7,224 bases of DNA from Actinomycetes bacterium (GTDB lineage Bacteria > Actinomycetota > Acidimicrobiia > Acidimicrobiales > Acidimicrobiaceae), in contig JAKBSX010000138.1 of the NCBI GenBank assembly GCA_021844725.1, positions 1-7,224 of the forward strand. Direction: 5' to 3'. Every line of letters begins with the position of its first letter. The first letter of the stretch is position 1. The notes under the pieces are model-generated. The model was given only the letters and a program-made list of their open reading frames with translations, was not told the DNA's origin and searched no databases. Position numbers and translations under genes: made by a program. Below are positions 1 through 7,063 of this stretch, in pieces.

Positions 1-27
1 GAGTCGGGATTTGATATTCATATTGGG
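1..27. repeat. Left arm of a 27-bp exact inverted repeat within cas3
   Basis: These bases are the exact reverse complement of 419-445. Allowing one mismatch (base 28 against 418), the match reaches 32 nt (1-32 against 414-445). The match runs into the window edge, so it may be longer. It replaces the expected continuation of Cas3 motif V and probably reflects a fold-back chimera at a sequence end. Confidence 0.9.
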
Positions 28-1165
28 TCGACACCAGGAAGAATGGCCTATCAACTTCGTTCCTTCTCTCATCGGCCATGAGCGGCTTGAGTTGCGCGAT
101 TATACGATCCCTGTCTAGTGGGCGGACACGACCTGTCAGTAGTATTACATCCGCGATTTCATTCGTAGCTGAAACGATTCTTTCGAAAATGCATCTGGCA
201 AGATTAACTCGATTAACTATCACTGCAACTCGCCTAGCCTCAGGATATGCCCCTAAGTCGCCTCTCCTTTCTTTCTTCCTTTGGAATCCCTCATCCGCGA
301 CAGGGAGTCCTGCAAGGTGCAAAGCTTGAGTTACGAATTCGCCGGCATAATCTCCTCTTGCTTCAACCAAGGCGGTTCGCTTATGCGCAGAAAGGCGCCT
401 CAGAAATACTGACGTCGTCCCAATATGAATATCAAATCCCGACTCGGGAAAGCAATCGGCAGGTTTGTCTTTGCCTGGAGTCGCTGAGAGCCTGACTATA
501 CCAAAAGGGGCAAGGCGCTTCCAAGAAAGCTTCTCACCAATAGTATGAACAGACGCCAAAGTATCTTCGAACGGTTTCGAAAGGTGCACTTCATCCAATA
601 TCCATAATGCATCTGAGCCTAGAAGCCCCGCATGAACTGGCCACATTCGTTTTGAGACACCATACCCACGAAATAAGAAACGCGAGCCCGCCTGATCGAT
701 GGTGGAGACCAAAACCATTGGTTGTGAAGGGGAACGAACAAAGTCTCTTTCTTGAGGTGTACCTCCGCGGAGCCTTACAACGCTAAGCGGTGGATTACTC
801 GGTCCCGCCAGCAGTCTTAAGTTATCACTGACGGATCTTAAAACGTCCTGTGTTGGGTTGGTCAAACATTCTGCGATCTTTTTCGCGCGTTCGAAAGCGG
901 CGTCAACAACGATGCGCCTGTCGATCACGAATAATATGCGAATTGGTGCGCAACGTGCTTCCTTCTTCTTCGCTTCGCAGGCTATGTGAAAAACGGCAAT
1001 ATCGATGAGACCTGTTTTTCCGGCGGCAGTTGGTAGATCAACTAAGGCTGGCCACCTCCCTTTATCTATTACCAGCTCCGCAAGGTGGGACTGCCAAGGA
1101 AAGGGCTGGTACCCATGAATGGCTTGGAAGAACGCAGAGAAATCATCCTTTGTTAGGTCAGTCAT
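1..1165 (-). CDS. cas3: Type I-G (I-U/Dpsyc) CRISPR helicase-nuclease Cas3, helicase N-terminal part, cut by the window edge
   Basis: Cas3 is the ATP-driven helicase-nuclease recruited by Cascade to unwind and degrade target DNA. I translated 388 codons without a stop from ATG at 1165-1163. Visible in order are a Q-motif-like YQPFPWQ (about residues 18-24), Walker A LPTAAGKT (44-51), motif Ia-like FVIDRRIVVD (79-88), the DEVH box (191-194), SATPG (227-231), then a second RecA domain with VIVNRV (about 315-320), TGRVRPLDRDR (344-354) and LVSTQ (377-381). The helicase begins almost at the N-terminus, with no HD domain before it. This matches type I-G Cas3, in which HD is C-terminal; that part lies outside the window. 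The start is fixed by the ATGA overlap with csb2 and a good Shine-Dalgarno site. The last nine codons (bases 1-27) are suspect: they are an inverted copy of internal sequence and do not continue motif V. The family call is firm; the true 3' part is unseen. Confidence 0.93.
   Translation of the reverse strand, partial: MTDLTKDDFSAFFQAIHGYQPFPWQSHLAELVIDKGRWPALVDLPTAAGKTGLIDIAVFHIACEAKKKEARCAPIRILFVIDRRIVVDAAFERAKKIAECLTNPTQDVLRSVSDNLRLLAGPSNPPLSVVRLRGGTPQERDFVRSPSQPMVLVSTIDQAGSRFLFRGYGVSKRMWPVHAGLLGSDALWILDEVHLSKPFEDTLASVHTIGEKLSWKRLAPFGIVRLSATPGKDKPADCFPESGFDIHIGTTSVFLRRLSAHKRTALVEARGDYAGEFVTQALHLAGLPVADEGFQRKKERRGDLGAYPEARRVAVIVNRVNLARCIFERIVSATNEIADVILLTGRVRPLDRDRIIAQLKPLMADERRNEVDRPFFLVSTQYEYQIPT
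419..445. repeat. Right arm of the 27-bp exact inverted repeat, genuine cas3 coding sequence
   Basis: On the minus strand this segment encodes ESGFDIHIG, just after the SATPG helicase motif, and reads naturally in the cas3 frame. Its inverted copy is at 1-27. This arm is probably the original and the edge copy the artefact. Confidence 0.9.
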
Positions 1166-2667
1166 GTTATCTCCCCTTGGACAAGAGGTAGACAGAAGCC
1201 CAAACCACGGAAACGACCCGCCCCAAGAATAAGCGGACCGACTATTGGGCGAGGAAATCTCAGAACAAGGTGCATCATTGGCCTTTGACGATATGGACTT
1301 CCATTGGGAAGCGAATCAATGACCTCTTTTACCGGAGGAGCACCCTTTACAGGTGAGTGTCTGTGAGTTTCAATTTCAAGCTCGGTCACATCATCACGGA
1401 GGAGGCCAACGTTAATGCACGCCGTCGTAACAATATCGGCAACTCCAGATCCTCTTTTGTCTTTGGGATATCTATCTAAGACAGCAGGGAGTACAGTACC
1501 CCATACTTTGGATGGTCCCAAATACCGATCGAAGCGCAGAGAGGCCTTGTCTGATAACGCGCCTAGCCTGATCGACCAGGATCCACTATTGCCAAAATGC
1601 AATAGTCCGGTTCTCTCCATTCCACCGAGAAAAGTCGAGAGTGTAGCCAGTGCAGTCTTACGCTCCGAATCAATGACTTGCTTTGGCCAGACAAGTGCTA
1701 CGCCCATCAAGCGACCTTCTGAAAAGTTCCATCCAACGTCCGCTAATGGAAGTATTGCCAGATGGGGTCCCTCTATTGGGTTCCTCTGGCCATCATGGCC
1801 AGAAATCAAGCTTGGGATACTGATTCCCTTTGGTACGCAAGTGAGCAATGCATCGCGAAGCCTCTTGGCTACTATCGGAAATGAAGAGAGCTCTGGAACA
1901 AAGCCGCCATCGTCAGAGAGCACTGTTACGTTGCGTCCATTGAACAAGGTGGATGGGTTTTGGCCTGCACTTTTGGGTTCAAATGTTCTTGTAACAAGGG
2001 ACTGGGAAGGTCTGACTATTCTTCCTTCATCAATAGATCTCAAATAGCGATTGCGCAAGTGCAACAAACGACCCTTATGCGGAAGACGAAGATGTTTGGA
2101 ATCAACGAGCCATTCGAGATTTTCCGCCATTGTCTCGCCATCTTTCACGTCGCTGACCGTGACTCTTACCAAGGAATGGGGGTGGCCCAGATAAGTGACC
2201 TCATGAGCAAGTCTGTTCAAAGCGTTCAGATGATACTCTAAACCCGTCGCTTTTGACCACAAGTATCTAACAATTGCCCGTTCAGATGCCGGGATTATCG
2301 TCGGAAAGGTACGGGGTTGCTTGTTCTTTCTGAACTCAGGTATCACCAACATCGCATCGCCTGTATTCTTCGGAAACTTTCCACTAGATTTGACAGAGGT
2401 GTGAGCATCGTTAGGCGGCACGAACACCGTCACGAGATCGCGAAAGTGACCAAACGGTGCTGAAATAGTGAGAGTGGAATGATCCAGCGTTTCCAACCAT
2501 TCTAAAGCGATAGTTTCATCTTCTAAATGCACTTCGTTGCGTCCCCAGGAAGCGACAAGAGCTTGAAATAATCTGTCTGGATGTGGTGGCCATTCAGATC
2601 TTTCGTGGTTCTGGGGAGAAGCAGCAACTGAAACGCCTGTCAAGAATTCAACTTCAATTGATAGCAT
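1162..2667 (-). CDS. csb2: Csb2 (GSU0054 family), Cas5-Cas6 fusion of type I-G Cascade
   Basis: This 501-residue protein has the features of the GSU0054/Csb2 family. The N-terminal Cas5-like part carries EWPPHPDRLFQAL (25-37), FPTIIP (121-126) and LGHPHSLVRV (160-169). The middle has AILPLADVGW (304-313) followed by a GRLMGVALVWP segment. The C-terminal Cas6-like part has the LPAVLDRYPK stretch (393-402) and the glycine-rich GAGRFRGLG loop (482-490) next to the stop. In this family one polypeptide is thought to process pre-crRNA (Cas6 part) and stay on the crRNA 5' end as the Cas5 subunit. It acts in the cytoplasm with Csb1. The start lies 10 nt after the csb1 stop with only a weak purine-rich GAAGCTGAG ahead, so it is probably translated after csb1. 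It overlaps cas3 by four bases. I cannot assign catalytic residues; the His at 161, 163, 436, 438 and 466 are candidates. The family call is firm; the split into roles comes from family knowledge. Confidence 0.95.
   Translation of the reverse strand: MLSIEVEFLTGVSVAASPQNHERSEWPPHPDRLFQALVASWGRNEVHLEDETIALEWLETLDHSTLTISAPFGHFRDLVTVFVPPNDAHTSVKSSGKFPKNTGDAMLVIPEFRKNKQPRTFPTIIPASERAIVRYLWSKATGLEYHLNALNRLAHEVTYLGHPHSLVRVTVSDVKDGETMAENLEWLVDSKHLRLPHKGRLLHLRNRYLRSIDEGRIVRPSQSLVTRTFEPKSAGQNPSTLFNGRNVTVLSDDGGFVPELSSFPIVAKRLRDALLTCVPKGISIPSLISGHDGQRNPIEGPHLAILPLADVGWNFSEGRLMGVALVWPKQVIDSERKTALATLSTFLGGMERTGLLHFGNSGSWSIRLGALSDKASLRFDRYLGPSKVWGTVLPAVLDRYPKDKRGSGVADIVTTACINVGLLRDDVTELEIETHRHSPVKGAPPVKEVIDSLPNGSPYRQRPMMHLVLRFPRPIVGPLILGAGRFRGLGFCLPLVQGEIT
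1171..1176 (-). promoter_or_regulatory. Shine-Dalgarno site of cas3
   Basis: On the minus strand AAGGGGAG lies five bases before the cas3 ATG (1165-1163), inside the last codons of csb2. With the ATGA stop-start overlap it supports this start and suggests translational coupling of cas3 to csb2. Confidence 0.75.
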
Positions 2668-2677
2668 AAACTCAGCT

Positions 2678-3922
2678 TCACACTGACGCTTTCGGCTCCT
2701 CCTCTTCTCCTTCGAATGCTTTAGCTCGAGATAGCGCGACGAGTTGAACTAAGCGTTCCTGGGGGGTGAGGCGCAATGGTTCCTTATCCCACGGAAATCC
2801 CGCTTCCATTGACTTCGATGTCGTCTCCCTCAAGAGATGCAGAGCAGAATCTGCATCAATTTCAACGCTCTCAACGTCTCCGTTAACCTTTACTATTTCA
2901 AATTGAGATTCCTTCTCTGGCGAAAGGTCACAACGTGAACGTAGAGCATAGCCTCTTGTATCTTGTTGAGTAACTGCCGTTAGAGCTAGTGCAGCAAGCA
3001 CAACTCTACCTGCAGCTTCATCTTTAGTCCCCGGAAATCTCAGGCGGCGAAGACCTGCACAGGATATAACCACAGTGTGAAGCGCATGGTCAATCGTTAC
3101 ACCTCCTGAAACTACTTCTGGGCGTATGTTTGAGTGACCGACTTCTGAGGGCTTCTTGGTTTTTTCGCCCTCAAGCCCTTTTGCAATGCTCCAATTCATA
3201 GCGTCACCAACAACTTTAACACTTGCTTTCACTCCCAATGGATCTATTCTGCTAGTGGTTTTTAGACCATCGGTTGCACCGATTCCAACAATCTCAGATA
3301 CCACGCAGCGGCTGAACCTGGCTCCCAATCCTCCACCTTCACTATGAGAGTTCCAGGCACCGAAAACTAGGGATGTAGGACTTAGCTTGAAGACTTGCAA
3401 TGCATTCGTCGGCTTTGCCAGTACAAGTTGTCTGTAGTCATCAGTATCAGTAAATGGCTTCCCGTCTTTTAGACTATCTCGTATGATTGCATCAAAGATG
3501 CGATGTGGTGCGTCAAGCGAAGTAATCACACCTAAGTCACTCAGATTATATTCTTTTCCACTGTTAAAATTCGGTTTCGCTCCTTTTCCGTTGCCATCGA
3601 ATGAAAGATTGACCTTGGCCCCAGAAAAGTCCACAGCAATATGTGGTAGGGCTATTACTCCGGCCTTCATCGCCTCCAACAAAGCGTATTCCAACCTGTT
3701 AGCTTGGCTCTGAACACTATCTAGAAGTACACATCTGATATCCTTTCCTTCTATTCGACGCATTTCAAATGCATGTCGGGGAGAATCTCTGTTACCTTCA
3801 CCCGGATACGTTGGTGGAAATATCTTATCTCCTTTCCCGCCTGAAGGCTGCAACCGCTGCACCCGACGAATTGCTGCATCCTGCTCTACAACTTTCTTAA
3901 GACTTTCTGCAGTTAATTCCAT
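2678..3922 (-). CDS. csb1: Csb1 (GSU0053 family), Cas7-like backbone subunit of type I-G Cascade
   Basis: This 414-residue protein matches the GSU0053/Csb1 family in length and motifs: FPPTYP (35-40), the hallmark CVLLDSVQSQANRLE (64-78), TSLDAPHRIFDAIIRDS (134-150), SPTSLVFGAWNSH (181-193) followed by a glycine run, RFSRCVVSEIVG (202-213), and an acidic tail EGEEEEP. Csb1 is the Cas7-group RRM-fold protein that binds along the crRNA spacer in several copies to form the backbone of the effector complex. No signal peptide or membrane segment is evident, which fits a cytoplasmic protein. It is the first gene of the csb1-csb2-cas3 operon and begins 105 nt past the degenerate end of the array, on the same strand. 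The ATG at 3922-3920 has a short GGTGGG three bases upstream, a modest ribosome-binding site; no earlier in-frame start looked better. The call rests on the LDSVQSQANRLE and FGAW blocks. Confidence 0.95.
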   Translation of the reverse strand: MELTAESLKKVVEQDAAIRRVQRLQPSGGKGDKIFPPTYPGEGNRDSPRHAFEMRRIEGKDIRCVLLDSVQSQANRLEYALLEAMKAGVIALPHIAVDFSGAKVNLSFDGNGKGAKPNFNSGKEYNLSDLGVITSLDAPHRIFDAIIRDSLKDGKPFTDTDDYRQLVLAKPTNALQVFKLSPTSLVFGAWNSHSEGGGLGARFSRCVVSEIVGIGATDGLKTTSRIDPLGVKASVKVVGDAMNWSIAKGLEGEKTKKPSEVGHSNIRPEVVSGGVTIDHALHTVVISCAGLRRLRFPGTKDEAAGRVVLAALALTAVTQQDTRGYALRSRCDLSPEKESQFEIVKVNGDVESVEIDADSALHLLRETTSKSMEAGFPWDKEPLRLTPQERLVQLVALSRAKAFEGEEEEPKASV

Positions 3923-4027
3923 AAACCCACCAAATATGACTTGCGAATCTGGCTACAACTGCAGAACGGGATGGCATCTTATAAAACTTTCATCAACTGT
4001 TGCACTGGGTATCTCTAAAGAAGAGAT
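3923..4027. promoter_or_regulatory. Short intergenic region between the array end and csb1
   Basis: This 105-nt stretch holds no gene. On the minus strand it contains an A/T-rich TTTTATAAGAT segment about 55 nt before csb1 that could be a -10 region, but I find no convincing -35 partner. Next to the degenerate repeat is a 6-bp inverted repeat (4011-4027). No T-run terminator stands between the array and csb1, so readthrough from the array into the cas operon is possible. A dedicated promoter is not shown. Confidence 0.35.
4011..4027. repeat. Short perfect inverted repeat (6-bp stem, 5-nt loop) beside the last repeat
   Basis: ATCTCT (4011-4016) and AGAGAT (4022-4027) are exact complements around AAAGA. 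The hairpin abuts the degenerate repeat. Neither side has a T run, so it is not a standard terminator. The stem is short enough to be chance. Confidence 0.5.
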
Positions 4028-4063
4028 GTTATTCGTTAGGAACAGCTTTTCAGCCGTGGAGAT
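4028..4063 (-). repeat. Degenerate terminal (leader-distal) CRISPR repeat
   Basis: Only about 22 nt (4042-4063) resemble the canonical repeat, with three substitutions, all in the hairpin stem; the other 14 nt have diverged. In the minus-strand RNA six stem pairs remain around the GAAA loop: one A-U pair has become G-C by matched changes and another has become G-U. The 37-nt spacer at 4064-4100 follows at normal spacing. Degenerate repeats are typical of the oldest end of an array. Confidence 0.9.
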
Positions 4064-6814
4064 TCATGATGTTTGCTGCCTCGACCGGACCGACGGCTTC
4101 GCTTCAATGGGGCCACAACTTTTCAGTTGTGGAGATAACTGGCCGTCGTCACAGTACACATCAATTGAATCGCGCTTCAATGGGGCCACAACTTTTCAGT
4201 TGTGGAGATCTGGTCGCAATTCACCTCCCCGCAAGTTTTCACTCGCTTCAATGGGGCCACAACTTTTCAGTTGTGGAGATTAGTAAGGGTAAAAAGAAGG
4301 GGAAGTTGGTGAATACGCTTCAATGGGGCCACAACTTTTCAGTTGTGGAGATGGAAGAATATACCCTGGGTGTTGGATTTTACAAACCGCTTCAATGGGG
4401 CCACAACTTTTCAGTTGTGGAGATTAAGACTTGTGGATTATTTTCTGTCCGCATCGACTTGCTTCAATGGGGCCACAACTTTTCAGTTGTGGAGATGATC
4501 AGTTTCAAGCCGCCCTACAATGTGCTGCGTAAGCTTCAATGGGGCCACAACTTTTCAGTTGTGGAGATTAGTGATTTCCTGGATTAAAATAGTAGAGATC
4601 GTCTTGCTTCAATGGGGCCACAACTTTTCAGTTGTGGAGATGCATGACAGTCGGCGCCTATGCTTTTGTAACGAAGCTTCAATGGGGCCACAACTTTTCA
4701 GTTGTGGAGATTATGGTCGGGATAATACTTGCGGGATTTGTGTCCGCGCTTCAATGGGGCCACAACTTTTCAGTTGTGGAGATCTGCGCGACACCGTCGC
4801 CCAGATCCTCGGCCGTCAAGCTTCAATGGGGCCACAACTTTTCAGTTGTGGAGATTGGCACTTGATACGTTTCCTTTCTCCCGGCTTAATGGCTTCAATG
4901 GGGCCACAACTTTTCAGTTGTGGAGATATACTTAGCCGTAAAATCCCTGTTCGTTACTTTATAGCTTCAATGGGGCCACAACTTTTCAGTTGTGGAGATC
5001 TGCGCAACGACCGGCTGTCGAATCGGCTGAGACTGCTTCAATGGGGCCACAACTTTTCAGTTGTGGAGATTACGGTGTAAGCAGAATGAAAAAAACTGAT
5101 GCTTACGCTTCAATGGGGCCACAACTTTTCAGTTGTGGAGATGGGGATCCCCGCCGCCGGAATTGCCCGGCTGTTGTGCGCTTCAATGGGGCCACAACTT
5201 TTCAGTTGTGGAGATTAGAGAACACCGCTCGAATGCAGCGATGAAGGTCCCAGCTTCAATGGGGCCACAACTTTTCAGTTGTGGAGATGCCCTGAATCGT
5301 ATTGCCGTTATACCACCGCTTGATGCTTCAATGGGGCCACAACTTTTCAGTTGTGGAGATTTCCAAACGTCAAGGTCATGGGATTCCTGAGCGATGCTTC
5401 AATGGGGCCACAACTTTTCAGTTGTGGAGATTCCTCACTTCCATGATCACCTGACCCTGCTCGATGTCGCTTCAATGGGGCCACAACTTTTCAGTTGTGG
5501 AGATCCGTCTCATTGTTTCTCACTTCCGTTTCCTCCCCGGGCTTCAATGGGGCCACAACTTTTCAGTTGTGGAGATCCGCAAAATAAATCAAAGTTACGA
5601 ACCTGCAATTTATGCTTCAATGGGGCCACAACTTTTCAGTTGTGGAGATATCAGTGACGATAAACTAACCGTAACTAACACTTCAGCTTCAATGGGGCCA
5701 CAACTTTTCAGTTGTGGAGATTCACTGACGCGCGGGTCACAGAGGTGAAGCTCAAGCCGCTTCAATGGGGCCACAACTTTTCAGTTGTGGAGATCAGGAA
5801 CATACCAAATATGGGGGGTTGAAATAAATGGCTTCAATGGGGCCACAACTTTTCAGTTGTGGAGATCCCAATCCATTTGGCGGTCTGGAATCGTGGTTTG
5901 CAGCTTCAATGGGGCCACAACTTTTCAGTTGTGGAGATTCGCTGACGCGTTGTAGTAGTATGTGCCGTTCGTGAGTTGGCTTCAATGGGGCCACAACTTT
6001 TCAGTTGTGGAGATATGGAAACAAAGTGTTCTTCAAGTTCATTTTCAGTATCGCTTCAATGGGGCCACAACTTTTCAGTTGTGGAGATGAGGGCGAATGA
6101 TGCGGTCTCCTTCGGACTGAGGTTGCTTCAATGGGGCCACAACTTTTCAGTTGTGGAGATCGTTCACCGAAGAGCGGAAAAGCAATGCGTGGCTCGCTTC
6201 AATGGGGCCACAACTTTTCAGTTGTGGAGATTGGGAATCAACCCGCTTTTACTGGCCCACTGCATACCGCTTCAATGGGGCCACAACTTTTCAGTTGTGG
6301 AGATTTTCGGTTCCGTATCGAATATGACGGGACTGAGATGGCTTCAATGGGGCCACAACTTTTCAGTTGTGGAGATCAGCACTTGCAAGAGCAGGAATAA
6401 ATCCAGCTAATGGCTTCAATGGGGCCACAACTTTTCAGTTGTGGAGATCAGTATTTGAATGCACCAGCAATTCAACTGAACCTAATGCTTCAATGGGGCC
6501 ACAACTTTTCAGTTGTGGAGATCCGCAATGTGCAGGTCGATCCCGTAAGACCTTCCGCGAGCTTCAATGGGGCCACAACTTTTCAGTTGTGGAGATCGGA
6601 CGGAGCGGAAGTTCCCATATCAGGCAGAGGCGGGCTTCAATGGGGCCACAACTTTTCAGTTGTGGAGATTTAATGCATCGTTTTACCCCCTCTATTCATG
6701 GATTCAGCTTCAATGGGGCCACAACTTTTCAGTTGTGGAGATCACCTGTTTGGTGGTGACAATCGACTCGGTAGATAAGCTTCAATGGGGCCACAACTTT
6801 TCAGTTGTGGAGAT
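4028..6814 (-). CRISPR. Type I-G CRISPR array: 38 identical 36-nt repeats, one degenerate terminal repeat, 38 spacers
   Basis: On the plus strand each repeat reads GCTTCAATGGGG, then stem CCACAACT, loop TTTC, stem AGTTGTGG, then AGAT. Repeat starts: 4101, 4174, 4245, 4317, 4389, 4461, 4533, 4606, 4676, 4748, 4820, 4892, 4964, 5035, 5107, 5180, 5253, 5325, 5396, 5469, 5541, 5614, 5686, 5759, 5831, 5903, 5979, 6053, 6125, 6196, 6269, 6341, 6413, 6487, 6561, 6634, 6707, 6779. All 38 look identical by eye. Spacers are 34-40 nt, most often 36, with no duplicates noticed. I infer minus-strand transcription: the repeat then ends in ATTGAAGC, the hairpin loop becomes GAAA, and the degenerate repeat falls at the far end from cas2 and the leader. 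Newest spacers would be near 6743-6778, the oldest at 4064-4100. The type follows from the flanking csb1-csb2-cas3 genes. Confidence 0.99.
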
Positions 6815-7063
6815 GGCCTTAAATATTCTAGCTATGGGCGTTTCGAGCGCGTCGCTCTTTTTATGCCGTATGAAATCAATTTTATCTTACTCTTATGTCT
6901 TATTCATTTATTCTGAAGAGAATCCGGGACCTGCGAGCGCTCATTCGTATGCAAATCATCACATCGGCGCTCGAAAGCTCTGGGCGACTATTGTCGATCC
7001 AGATGCTTTCCATCTTCATTCTGGAGAACGGTTACGCCCATCCGTTACTCTACACCCGAACCG
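6815..7063 (-). promoter_or_regulatory. CRISPR leader between cas2 and the first repeat
   Basis: These 249 nt lie between the cas2 stop and the leader-proximal repeat and hold no gene I can support. The part from about 6858 to 6915 is A/T-rich, as leaders usually are. Minus-strand TAAAAT (6884-6879), about 65 nt before the first repeat, could be a -10 element, but its -35 is weak, so I do not place a promoter. The motif CGAGCGC occurs three times (6844-6850, 6934-6940, and inverted at 6967-6973), which could be protein-binding sites for spacer acquisition or regulation. The leader role is inferred from position and array polarity. Confidence 0.75.
6841..6976. repeat. Dispersed inverted repeat in the leader built on CGAGCGC
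   Basis: TTTCGAGCGC (6841-6850) and GCGCTCGAAA (6967-6976) are an exact 10-bp inverted pair. Between them is the 8-bp palindrome GAGCGCTC (6935-6942). The first copy also forms a local 5-bp hairpin, GAGCG (6845-6849) with CGCTC (6853-6857). Confidence 0.6.

Noticed and set aside
28..418. An invertible DNA segment flanked by the 27-bp inverted repeats
   Set aside because: Inversion would destroy the conserved cas3 frame, no recombinase is seen, and one arm interrupts helicase motif V. An end artefact explains it more simply.
78..495. Two plus-strand open frames of about 80 codons at the left end
   Set aside because: They are antisense to the cas3 frame, which carries the full series of helicase motifs.
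1415..2047. Plus-strand 210-codon open frame
   Set aside because: It lies wholly antisense to csb2, whose family motifs are clear, and its translation shows no recognisable motif.
3946..3964. Possible fossil CRISPR repeat (GGCTACAACT resembling GGCCACAACT of the repeat)
   Set aside because: Only about ten bases match well, the hairpin partner is missing, and the distance to the degenerate repeat does not fit one repeat-spacer unit. Chance is likely.
5794..5994. Minus-strand 66-residue open frame containing QLKSCGPIEA repeats
   Set aside because: It is the one open minus frame of the CRISPR repeat running through three units, not a gene.
6845..6862. Hairpin GAGCG/CGCTC followed by five T on the plus strand, resembling a terminator
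   Set aside because: The stem is only five pairs and no plus-strand gene ends there. The same bases are part of the CGAGCGC motif set in the leader, so I did not call a terminator.
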